A stretch of DNA of 64,000 nt from Calothrix sp. NIES-3974 (lineage in GTDB: Bacteria; Cyanobacteriota; Cyanobacteriia; Cyanobacteriales; Nostocaceae): contig NZ_AP018254.1 in NCBI RefSeq assembly GCF_002368395.1, forward strand, positions 1,612,001-1,676,000, written 5' to 3'. Below are positions 55,830-64,000 of the stretch, piece by piece (the stretch's first letter is position 1; the number at the start of each line of letters is the position of its first letter). The notes under the pieces were generated by a model. That model was not told where the DNA came from. It saw nothing but the letters and a program-made list of their open reading frames with translations, and made no database searches. Both the position numbers and the translations under genes were made by a program.

Positions 55830-57209
55830 ATGATGACAGAAGCAACTTCGACGAATTTAAATTTAATTGCCGTCGAGCAGGTTTCTAAAAGTTTCCCCCT
55901 ACCTGATGGGAAAGGAGAGTTTACGGTTCTCAGTGGTGTGAGTTTAATCGTCAAATCCGGTGAGGTTGTGGCCTTACTTGGACGTAGTGGTAGTGGTAAG
56001 AGTACCCTATTGCGAATTATGGCGGGTTTGATTCCACCCAGCGAAGGTCAGGTTTTCAGTAGTGGTAAGCCACTGCGCGGTGCAAACAACGATGTGGCGA
56101 TGGTGTTTCAAAGTTTCGCCCTATTGCCTTGGTTAACGGTTCTGGAAAATGTAGAATTAGGTTTAGAAGCACGGGGAGTTAAGCGAGAGGAACGCCGCCA
56201 ACGGGCACTGAAAGCCATTGACCTAGTGGGTTTAGATGGTTTTGAAAGTGCCTATCCGAAAGAGTTATCAGGTGGTATGAAGCAGCGAGTCGGCTTCGCA
56301 CGGGCATTTGTACTAGAACCCCAGGTGCTGTTTATGGATGAACCCTTTAGTGCCCTGGATGTTCTCACCTCGGAAAACCTACGGGGTGAAATTGATGACC
56401 TGTGGAATGCGAAAACCTTCCCATCTAAAAGCATTTTGATTGTCACCCACAATATTGAAGAGGCAGTATTTTTAGCTGATCGGGTGGTGATTTTAGGGTC
56501 AAATCCGGGGCGTATTCGCGGAGAGGTGATGATTGACCTACCCCGTCCTCACGATCGCACCCATCCCCGCTTTGCTTCCCTAGTTGATTATATCTACACC
56601 GTCATGACCAACCCGGAAATCGAAGTGACAGGGAAAGTGTCTGATAAGACTGTGCCACCCTCAGAAATCGCATCTCCCTATGCGATCGCTTTACCCCATG
56701 TACGAGTGGGTGGTATCAGTGGTTTATTGGAGCTGATTGTTGATCGTCCATCCGGGACAGATGATATTCCTCGACTAGCCGATCGGTTGCAGTTGGCGGT
56801 AGACGACCTGTTACCGATTTTGGATGCTGCCGTACTACTAGGATTTGCCGAAGTTTCTCAAGGGGATGTGCGACTGACTGAAATTGGACAAGACTTTGCC
56901 ACCACCACCATTCTACGTAGTAAAGATATCTTTCGACAGCAGGTTCTAACCCATGTTCCTGTTTTAAGCAGCATAGTCCAAACCCTGCAAGAAAAGCGCA
57001 GTGGTTCCATGCGAGCGGATTTCTTTCTCGATCTATGGGATGAACATTTCCCCCACGAGGAAGCCGAACGCCAATTCGCCACAACGGTTGATTGGGGGCG
57101 TTATGCGGAGCTATTCGAGTATGATGCTGGTGAAGGACGACTTTATCTATCGGAAACTAACCCTGGGTTAGAGCATCCTGTACCCTTGGGTAGTAATCAA
57201 GACGGCTAA
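55830..57209 (+). CDS. ABC transporter ATPase with C-terminal AAA-associated domain
   Basis: A 459-residue protein. Residues 12-260 are a NitT/TauT-type ABC ATPase: Walker A LLGRSGSGKSTLLRIMAG, signature ELSGGMKQRVGFARA, Walker B VLFMDEPFSALDV, switch His in VTHNIEEAVFLADRVV. Residues 285-440 form an AAA-associated C-terminal domain (ISGLLELIVDRPSGTDDIPR onward), which looks like a winged-helix-like regulatory part. It could sense a ligand or regulator and gate transport; that is inference. ATG codons lie at 55830 and 55833; GGGAAGGCAATATT precedes them. Confidence 0.87.
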   Translation: MMTEATSTNLNLIAVEQVSKSFPLPDGKGEFTVLSGVSLIVKSGEVVALLGRSGSGKSTLLRIMAGLIPPSEGQVFSSGKPLRGANNDVAMVFQSFALLPWLTVLENVELGLEARGVKREERRQRALKAIDLVGLDGFESAYPKELSGGMKQRVGFARAFVLEPQVLFMDEPFSALDVLTSENLRGEIDDLWNAKTFPSKSILIVTHNIEEAVFLADRVVILGSNPGRIRGEVMIDLPRPHDRTHPRFASLVDYIYTVMTNPEIEVTGKVSDKTVPPSEIASPYAIALPHVRVGGISGLLELIVDRPSGTDDIPRLADRLQLAVDDLLPILDAAVLLGFAEVSQGDVRLTEIGQDFATTTILRSKDIFRQQVLTHVPVLSSIVQTLQEKRSGSMRADFFLDLWDEHFPHEEAERQFATTVDWGRYAELFEYDAGEGRLYLSETNPGLEHPVPLGSNQDG

Positions 57210-57311
57210 TACCGTTTTACTTTATTGCTTTATAGAGACTGAGGAGGAAATGTTTCCATCATTTTGTTTTGATAAACCAGTAAATACTAACTGTCAAAAA
57301 TAGAACCAAAT

Positions 57312-58880
57312 CTACGCTCTAATCACCGTAATAGTACGTTGATTTTCCGTGACCACAACCTGGGTAGATAACCGCTCCTCCATCGGTAAAGCATTTTTGC
57401 GTCGGTCAAACACAAATAACCATCCCTCATTCAACCCCAACCTTGCTAAATAGGATTCCAACTGCTCAATTCCTTCTGCTTGGGGGTCACGCTTTTTCTC
57501 CCGCCATACTTTTAACTCAATACCTAATGTTACACCTTTGTAACGCAGACATAAATCCATTCGATCACTACCAATGGCATATTCCCGCTCCAGGGTTCCA
57601 CCATCATTGACCACACGATGCAGGAAAGCCATCAATACGATGTGGGGAGCAATTTCATGATAGCCTGTGCTACCTAATAACGGTTCCCCATGCTGTCGCC
57701 AAAATTTGAGAAACGCTTCCAGTAAAGCAGTTTTATCTAATTCCCCTTCTGGAGTTAACCAAGTTGGGGTAATTACTGGTAAAGAAGCCATTGGTGTCAC
57801 CGTTAATACCCTGGGTAACACTTCTCGATAAATTGGATTGGCGATGGTTAATCCACCGTGGGGATGCATTTTACACAAACCCAAATCAATCACAAATTGA
57901 ATGTCATCGTTGGGTATATCCCCCAATTCCAAACCTGCTAACATTGGCTCGATAATTGCTTTTATCCTCGGTTCCCGTAAGCGTTCTGCTAAACTATCCA
58001 AGTGGGTATCTTGACGGGCAATTAAGATTTCTTTCGCTTGTAGAATATGCTCCTTGGTAATGGCAATACTCCTATCCCGAACCATTTTTTCCACCACTTC
58101 CTTAGCCAGAGCATTTACCAACCAAGGTTGTCCTTGAGTTAAATCAAAGGCTGTTGCTGTGGCTTCTGTGGTAAAAATTTGTCCTGTTTATTGAGTATGT
58201 TGTTGGTATAATTCTGCTACTTCCTCGGCATGAAAATTTCTCAGGGTAATGGAAACAACTTTAATATTAAAGGGACTGGAGGTATTTAATCTATCACTAC
58301 CACCGGATGCTACTTTATCTACTTTATAATCTCGCACATCCCGCAAACCGATTAATCCCACCGATGAAGGGAAATTTTGGGGACGATTGGGAAAACCATC
58401 CCGTAACTGTCGTAAAACGGAAATTAGGGTTTGGTCTTGCAATGAATCTATTTCATCGATAAATAGTACCAAAGGACGAGGGGAAGTCTGTGACCAAGTT
58501 TGTAAAAAAGACCTAATTCTACGTCCTGGTTCTTGTTTTTGCTCTTGCTTGAGGGGTGGTGGTTGTAATTGTTGGGGTAATCGGATGGAAATTGTATCGT
58601 ACCAAGCTCCTAAAATTGCCAATTCTGCTGCACCTGGGTCATGATTAAATGCGCTTCCCACCTCCGCAGATATCACCACTGCTGCATAACGTCCTGTTGC
58701 GGTCAGTTGCTTTGCTAGGGCTAATATTGCGGTGGTTTTCCCCCTTTGTCGTGGTGCATGAATGACAAAGTAACTACGCTGTTGGATTAGCTCCTCCAAA
58801 TCTGGTAGTCGCGTTGTTGGAGATAGGGTGTAGTGGATATCAGGTTGACATGGACCTGCAATATTGAACCAGCGAGACAT
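57312..58880 (-). pseudogene. AAA-ATPase with PD-(D/E)XK nuclease domain, broken by one stop codon
   Basis: One continuous frame of 523 codons, interrupted only by TAA at 58188-58190 (codon 231). The first part (MSRWFNIAGPCQPDIHYTLS, P-loop HAPRQRGKTTAI near 41-52, Walker B LVLFIDEIDSL near 135) is an AAA-like ATPase domain of the AAA_35/DUF type. Between the stop and the next start I still read TGQIFTTEATATAFDLTQGQ. The last 100 residues have SDRMDLCL...LGIELKVW, the D...E-x-K core of a PD-(D/E)XK nuclease. Codons before the stop are CAA CAT ACT CAA, so a C-to-T change of CAA is the simplest cause. Such proteins occur in conflict/defence contexts. If two fragments are made they may not work. 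Confidence 0.85.
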
Positions 58881-59151
58881 GGGAAAAGGGAGATAGCGGA
58901 CACTTTGAGTTTAGACGATTTTGGGGTTGGAATTTTGGCTTCAGAAGGATGTTTGAAAAGTGTCAAGAAATACTTTATTAATCACTTCTGAGAGACAGGA
59001 AATAAGTGCAAACAGTATATTTGCAGTTATCGACTGCTCCCGATTCCCGTACAGACGCTACATGTCGCGTCTCTTCCCACTCCCGAAAAATGAGCTTGTT
59101 AAGTATTAAAATTGACTTTTCATCCAGTTTCTCAACTACCCACGCACCAAT

Positions 59152-61509
59152 TTATAGGATGCAATAACAATGTTTATAAAACTTATAGATTAATAGGGAT
59201 ATTATTAGTAATAATACAATCATAAAGGGAAAAAAGGTAATTACTATTATATTCCCAATATAATTACGGTAATTAATTTTTTCCTGACCAGCTTCAATAT
59301 ATCTGGTAATTAACTCTGAGTCTGAGGATGTAAGGAGTTCCCCATACTGCATCATAAATACTTTGGATTCTTCAAGTTGTTGAGAACTAGGTAATCGGCT
59401 TGCTTTTTGAGCAATATCTTCTTGATCCCATTCCTGGGCGTAACTAATAATTTGATTTTTACGGATATCTATATAGCGATACTCTTGAACCCATTCCCGT
59501 AACTTTTTCCAATGCTGGGTTAATACTTCATGGGCTAAGGTGACGACTTGTTTTTTCTCTCCATTTTCTTGGATATCTTCTTCTAGGATAATTAAATCGC
59601 TCTTTTGCAAATCTTCAATAGTACTTTTAATTTGTTCCAAACTAATATTTTGCTGATTATCTAACTGATTTTTCCGTCTACATATTTCGATTAAGTTTTC
59701 CAGTAACAATTTTTTTCTGGTATAACCTGTTGTTCCGTCTCCTAGTGCAACTAAATTAATTAAGATAGTTTTGGCAATAGCACCCTGATCCTGATTTTTT
59801 AATTCCTGATAGACTTTATTTCCATGTTGATTTAAAATGCCTTTAAGGCTTCCTAGATTATTATAATTAATCAGTGTTAGTGTTTGATGGTCTTGATGGT
59901 ACCAAAGCTTGGTTAACATATATTGTAATAAAGCTAAGTTCCCAGAGACAGATTTCATGTCATTGATTAACCTGTCTATAAGTTTTTCCTCTACCCTGAC
60001 ACCTAATTTTTCGGTTGGTTTAACAATTACTTCTCGCAATGTATCTGGATCCATCGGTGTAATCGCGACGAGATTTTGCTGGATATTTGCCGCTAATCCA
60101 AAGTATCGTCTCTCAGTGCATTTACCGATAAAATCTGCACGGATAGCTAAAACCAAGGAAAATTTAGAACTCCATGCTTCTAATTTTTCTAATAAACAAC
60201 GGATAAACAGATATTGTTCCGAGTTATCCCCTAAACGTTCACCTGGTGCTTGATGTTTACGCAGAGAGAAAACTTCTTCAAATTGATCGATAACTAAAAT
60301 AACCCGTTCTTTATTATAATTTTTAATTACTTGGTCAATCATTGCTTCTAAAGCATCGGTAATTTTCTCTCCGTTATTTTCCTTCTTCTCGTCTAATAAT
60401 TTAATAAACTCTCTAAACTGTAATTTTTGTTCCTCAGCAGATAGGCTAGTATCAACAAATGCCTGGGCTAAACTATTGAGGGGTTTTTCTCCTGGTTGAA
60501 TCACTGGAGGAATGTACCAGTTATCACTTCCAGATATCTGTAAACCCTCTTTCAATCGATAAACTAGACCAGCACGGATGACACTAGATTTACCAACTCC
60601 AGCTGTACCAATAACTGCGAGAAAATTATTTTTATTAATTTTTTCTAGTAATTGATTTATTGTGCGATCGCGTCCATAAAAGTTACTAGTGTCTTCTGGG
60701 TTACTATCAAAATAAGATAGTCCTTTATATGGGCATTGATGAGAACTGACGGTGTTGTCAGGTTCTCCTGATTTACTTTCTGCTTTATTATTGGATATGG
60801 CTAAATTATCTATCTTTCCAAAATATATTCGTTTAAAATCACCTAGTTTTCTTAAAAACATTTCGTTGCTTTTGAGATATTTTACTAATTCTGCATTATC
60901 ATTACCATATTTATATTGATTATCTAATGCAATTAACATAGACTTGGTTAAACTACTACATCGACCACCATCTTGTTGAAATTCTTGTTTTGATTTCTGG
61001 AAGGAAAAAATTAAAAATCTACTCATATTTAAATAGTTATCTAAAATAAAATTATCTAGATTTAATAGTTTGTTATTACCTTCAGAATGGCAACAATCAA
61101 GAATCACTACTTGTTGCTCGATTTTGCTGCATTTTAAAACCTCTCTCAACCAGTGTAAGGATATTCCTAAATCATCCTGTGCTGGATTAGAATCACTAGT
61201 TGTTAAAAAAACTTCTGTTAAACCTGAATTTTTGACTAAAATGTATCCAGAGAAGTAGAATAAAGCCATCTTGGGAGGATTACCGTTCGGAAGAAAAAGT
61301 TTAATAATTTCGTCCTTTAGCTGTTTCCGATCCGGTTTACTAAAATCTGAGACCAGAAAGCTACATTTTTGTTTTAAAATACTCTTCATGTGTTTTGCAT
61401 TGTAGTCAGGTGCTTTCAATGCTGGAAATATTTTGCCCTTTTCATACTTATTTATACCTACTACTAAAGCTTTACGAGATGATACTTGAGAAGGAATATT
61501 TGAAGTCAT
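59152..61509 (-). CDS. Membrane-anchored caspase-like/nSTAND1 NTPase protein
   Basis: A 785-residue, multi-domain protein. Residues 10-235: a caspase/metacaspase-like (peptidase C14) domain with VVILDCCHSE, catalytic-type Cys140; the position of the catalytic His (normally S-G-H-G) reads FSGYI, so Tyr89 replaces it. Residues 260-660: an nSTAND1 NTPase (CPYKGLSYFDSNPEDTSNFY; Walker A GTAGVGKSSVIRAG at 301-314; Walker B VILVIDQFEEVF; AHEVLTQHWKKLREWV near 659). Residues 751-776: one membrane helix at the very C-terminus, where relatives usually have WD40 or TPR sensors. Such architectures are signalling or cell-suicide proteins. It is 100 bp from a membrane pentapeptide protein on the same strand. 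Confidence 0.85.
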   Translation of the reverse strand: MTSNIPSQVSSRKALVVGINKYEKGKIFPALKAPDYNAKHMKSILKQKCSFLVSDFSKPDRKQLKDEIIKLFLPNGNPPKMALFYFSGYILVKNSGLTEVFLTTSDSNPAQDDLGISLHWLREVLKCSKIEQQVVILDCCHSEGNNKLLNLDNFILDNYLNMSRFLIFSFQKSKQEFQQDGGRCSSLTKSMLIALDNQYKYGNDNAELVKYLKSNEMFLRKLGDFKRIYFGKIDNLAISNNKAESKSGEPDNTVSSHQCPYKGLSYFDSNPEDTSNFYGRDRTINQLLEKINKNNFLAVIGTAGVGKSSVIRAGLVYRLKEGLQISGSDNWYIPPVIQPGEKPLNSLAQAFVDTSLSAEEQKLQFREFIKLLDEKKENNGEKITDALEAMIDQVIKNYNKERVILVIDQFEEVFSLRKHQAPGERLGDNSEQYLFIRCLLEKLEAWSSKFSLVLAIRADFIGKCTERRYFGLAANIQQNLVAITPMDPDTLREVIVKPTEKLGVRVEEKLIDRLINDMKSVSGNLALLQYMLTKLWYHQDHQTLTLINYNNLGSLKGILNQHGNKVYQELKNQDQGAIAKTILINLVALGDGTTGYTRKKLLLENLIEICRRKNQLDNQQNISLEQIKSTIEDLQKSDLIILEEDIQENGEKKQVVTLAHEVLTQHWKKLREWVQEYRYIDIRKNQIISYAQEWDQEDIAQKASRLPSSQQLEESKVFMMQYGELLTSSDSELITRYIEAGQEKINYRNYIGNIIVITFFPFMIVLLLIISLLIYKFYKHCYCIL

Positions 61510-61609
61510 TTTACTTAATTAAAACGGTAGATAACTTGAGATAAGTTGAAGTCAATAGATATCGCAATTGGAGATTAGATAGTCAACTTTTATAGTAATT
61601 GAATGACAA

Positions 61610-63346
61610 TCAAGATAAACCTAGCAACTCAGCAAAAGATTTATCATATATAGCTTTTTCCCAATTATTATTTCTAGTAATTTGCTTGGGAACCAGGTTT
61701 ATAGCTCCAATAAATTTAGCCCCCTCTAGGTTTGCACCTCGAATATAAGCTCCACTAAAATCTGCACCTTTAAAATTAACTTTTTGCAAATTAGTCTCAC
61801 TCAAGCTAACATTGTCTAACTTTGTATTTTCGAGATTTGCATTTTCCAGATTAGCTCCAGATAAATCAGCATGGGTAAAATTACTATTACTGAGGTCTGC
61901 ACCAATTAAATTAACTTTCCTCAAATTTGCGTAGGAAAAATCTTGATTACGAAAGTCTTGATTTTTTGTTTGTGAATTAACAATTCGCCAAACTAAACGC
62001 CATTTTTCGCTAATTTGTGTCTGAGCGTCGATGATTGCATCTTTAAAATTTGCACCACTAAAATTAACTTCTATGAGGTTAGCATTCAAAAACTTTACAC
62101 CCCTGAGATTTGCTGATTTTAAGTTAGCATGACTAAGATTAGCCCTACTTAATTTTGCATGACTAAGATTAGCTCCTTTCAAGTTAGCATGAGATAAATT
62201 AGCACCACTTAAATCAGCTTCAACCAGTTCTACATCGACTAAGCTACTATTTTCTAACTGTGCATTATTGAGTTTAGCTTGAGTAAAATTAATCATATCT
62301 AAAATCAAATTGCTCAGTATGGCATCCCTTAAGTCAGCAGCAAAAAAATTAGCACCACTTAAATCGACATCTTGGAAACTAATATTATGAAAAGTTGCAC
62401 TACTCAGGTTCGCACCACAAAGCTTTGTTTGATATAAATTTGTACCAAAAAAAATAGCTCCAGAAAAGTCTACACCGTTAAGAGTTAGGTGACTCAGATT
62501 TACACCACTGAGATTAGTACCAATAAAATTTGTATTACTAGGATAGGTTTCTTGAAAGTTAATAGAACTAAGTTCTGCATTTTCTAGATTTGTCTGGTTG
62601 AGGATTGCTTGACTTAGGTCTGCGAAAGTCAGGTCTGCATAACTCAGATCCGCTTCGGTTAGGTTTGTACCTACTAATTTAGTATTTGTTAAGTTTGCAC
62701 CCACTAATTTAGCATAACTCAGGTCTGCATAACTCAGGTCTGCATAGCAGAGATTTGCTTGACTTAAATCGGCATCTTTAAGTTGTGCTTTAATTAGTTT
62801 TGCTTGATTTAAATCGGCATATTTGAAGATGGATTTAGACAAATTAGTACCACTAAAATTAGCTCTGGATAAATCCGCATTTGGTAATTTAATTTCTGAT
62901 AAATCCCCTTTAGTTGCTGTTAAACCAGCTAAACTAACTCCATCTTCGTTTAAATCTTGAAGTGCTTGTACTCTCCCACCACTTCCTCCCTGACCTTCAG
63001 CTGAATTGATTAATTGCCAAGCTTCGTAATGATTACGTTTTTGCTGCTCAGGAAGATTAAAAATAAAAATAATTAAACCAGTTAAAATGCTTAACTGTTC
63101 GATCTTATCAAAAATATTATTACTTATATACGGTAGTAAATTCTCACACTCCCATGATGTCATATTTTTTTGGCATTTATAGAAAAGCTTATCACTCAAC
63201 ACTCTAATCGAAAAAATTGTTAAGAAAATGAGGGAAATAATCAAAACTATTTTTGATAGTTTTTTGAAGAATGTTGTAATTTTTTTAGTTCTCTTCTTAG
63301 AAGACAAGTCTTTTCTTTGATACTTTTTCTTGCTGTTTTTTTCCAA
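61610..63346 (-). CDS. Membrane-anchored pentapeptide-repeat protein
   Basis: About 578 residues from the TTG at 63344-63346, chosen because AAGAGG lies eight bases before it; the frame stays open to a TTG at 63406 that has no ribosome binding site and lies against a repeat. Near the N-terminus are a Lys-rich stretch, a membrane helix (IVLIISLIFLTIFSIRV), and a second (LSILTGLIIFIFNLP). From about residue 135 to the end run some 70 A(D/N)Lxx pentapeptides (ADLSRANFSGTNLSKSIFKY and so on), which fold as a square beta-helix, with one non-repeat insert (TQISEKWRLVWRIVNSQTKN) near 440. Function unknown; it may be co-transcribed with the caspase-like gene 100 bp downstream. Confidence 0.85.
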   Translation of the reverse strand: MEKNSKKKYQRKDLSSKKRTKKITTFFKKLSKIVLIISLIFLTIFSIRVLSDKLFYKCQKNMTSWECENLLPYISNNIFDKIEQLSILTGLIIFIFNLPEQQKRNHYEAWQLINSAEGQGGSGGRVQALQDLNEDGVSLAGLTATKGDLSEIKLPNADLSRANFSGTNLSKSIFKYADLNQAKLIKAQLKDADLSQANLCYADLSYADLSYAKLVGANLTNTKLVGTNLTEADLSYADLTFADLSQAILNQTNLENAELSSINFQETYPSNTNFIGTNLSGVNLSHLTLNGVDFSGAIFFGTNLYQTKLCGANLSSATFHNISFQDVDLSGANFFAADLRDAILSNLILDMINFTQAKLNNAQLENSSLVDVELVEADLSGANLSHANLKGANLSHAKLSRANLSHANLKSANLRGVKFLNANLIEVNFSGANFKDAIIDAQTQISEKWRLVWRIVNSQTKNQDFRNQDFSYANLRKVNLIGADLSNSNFTHADLSGANLENANLENTKLDNVSLSETNLQKVNFKGADFSGAYIRGANLEGAKFIGAINLVPKQITRNNNWEKAIYDKSFAELLGLS

Positions 63347-63419
63347 TTTTATACCTCTTGGGAAATCATTAATTATTCTGTCTACCGTCAAAACTATCCA
63401 ACCCAATACTGATACCTGT

Positions 63420-63503
63420 ATTTCTCACAAATTCCTAAAACCTACAGGGAGTAGAAGGAAAATCAATCCTTCACTCAAGACTTATAACCTACTCGTAAGA
63501 AAT
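63420..63503. repeat. MITE-like element, second copy of the 90-bp family
   Basis: 84 bp from ATTTCTCAC to GTAAGAAAT, sharing GTAGAAGGAAAATCAATCC, ACTCAAGACTTATAAC and ACTCGTAAGAAATC with the element at 5244-5333. It lies just upstream of the pentapeptide gene. Confidence 0.6.
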
Positions 63504-63624
63504 CTGGGTGATAGCAATTCTAAAAATCTTTGTGACATCTAGCAATCCTAAGTCAGTTGTACATGCTACCCCTTTCCAGGAATTGATTTCAGGTGCTCCT
63601 GCGTTCACTAATCATTTAGGATTA

Positions 63625-63729
63625 CTACATACAGGACTTATCTTGACATGTCAATAACACGTTACCGCCAGAGAGAGCTAACCCCATATTGGCCTACATA
63701 CAGGACTTATCTTGACATGTCAATAACAC
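63625..63729. CRISPR. Two identical 36-bp repeats 33 bp apart; CRISPR-like or operator pair
   Basis: A 36-bp sequence starting CTACATACAGGACTTATC occurs identically at 63625-63660 and 63694-63729, with 33 unrelated bases between. Inside each is TTGACATGTCAA, a perfect 12-bp palindrome. The spacing fits one CRISPR repeat-spacer-repeat unit, but the repeat lacks typical GTTTC/GAAAC ends, and the palindrome would also fit two operator sites or a recombined mobile-element end. No further copies in the last 270 bases and no cas gene in view. Confidence 0.3.
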
Positions 63730-64000
63730 ATATCTACAACACTGTCGATATTGTCAAATGTATTACAAAATATATTCTGTATAGATACACAAAAAACGCG
63801 ATCGCAATCCTTCTCAACAAGAATCACTGATTACTGCTGGTGATTTCTAAATGAATGCACATATCTCATCTCGATGTGTAGTATACTCGTGCAGCACAAA
63901 ATTACAAAGTATGCTTTTAAACAAAGTTGATGTAATTTTCATGTATTTTACATATGGTCAAAATTCCATCGAGAGGATTGACATATATCTGTCGCTTCCA

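Noticed and set aside
63648-63830. 60-codon ORF spanning the 36-bp repeats
   Set aside because: No ribosome binding site, repeat-derived, no protein-like pattern.
63950-64000. TTGACATATATCTGTCGC at the window edge, resembling end sites of Tn7-like/CAST elements
   Set aside because: A single short, AT-rich match at the edge; no second site or transposase is visible, so I do not call an element end.

Overview
The window comes from a filamentous, probably heterocyst-forming (Nostocales-type) cyanobacterium that makes phycoerythrin. This rests on the C-phycoerythrin genes cpeBA, a beta-carboxysome operon (ccmKKLMNO), cyanobacterial NDH-1 CO2-uptake genes, CP12, a PcxA proton-extrusion protein, many GCGATCGC (HIP1) octamers, and intergenic DNA rich in short palindromic and tandem repeats. 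I found no tRNA or rRNA gene.

Layout. 1-8.7 kb: the end of a GPH sugar symporter, a phosphoribosyltransferase, cpeBA, pcxA, a UvrD/AddB-like P-loop protein, then a decayed stretch with a MazF-toxin remnant and a two-repeat CRISPR-like element. 8.7-22.7 kb is the inorganic-carbon block: truB, a CO2-hydration protein, ndhD and ndhF (a CupB-type NDH-1 CO2-uptake module) on the minus strand, diverging from ccmK-ccmK-ccmL-ccmM-ccmN-ccmO and a CmpR/NdhR-type LysR regulator on the plus strand. 22.8-29.2 kb: a MuiA-family protein, an LtrA-like membrane protein, TlyA, and a divergent pair of CP12 and an exported beta-carbonic-anhydrase-like protein. 29.9-33.8 kb: a renalase-like flavoprotein, a CbiG-CobJ cobalamin fusion and a SAM methyltransferase. 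34-41 kb: NADAR protein, TPR protein, RRM protein, small cyanobacterial proteins and a VWA/metallopeptidase-like protein. 41.3-43.7 kb: an iron cluster in which two ferritin-like proteins flank an FTR1 permease. 44-54 kb: an MFS transporter, a decayed gene, a carotene-desaturase-like flavoprotein carrying an in-frame tandem-repeat insertion, EcsC, AcnB, a 2Fe-2S ferredoxin and a TVP38 protein. 54-57 kb: a NitT/TauT-like ABC transporter with a fused double permease and no binding protein. 57-63.4 kb looks like accessory conflict/defence DNA: an AAA-ATPase/PD-(D/E)XK gene broken by one stop codon, a membrane-anchored caspase-like/nSTAND protein lacking the usual catalytic His, and a membrane-anchored pentapeptide-repeat protein.

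The main theme is carbon assimilation: CO2 conversion at the thylakoid (ChpX-NdhD-NdhF), proton balance (PcxA), the carboxysome shell and scaffold (Ccm), Calvin-cycle redox control (CP12), a probable periplasmic carbonic anhydrase and a LysR regulator lie within about 25 kb.

The most unusual items are the caspase-like/nSTAND plus pentapeptide membrane pair, the in-frame hairpin-repeat expansion inside a desaturase-like enzyme at a HIP1 site, two 36-bp repeat pairs spaced like single-spacer CRISPRs, and a small inverted-repeat element whose end supplies the stop codon of the ferredoxin gene.
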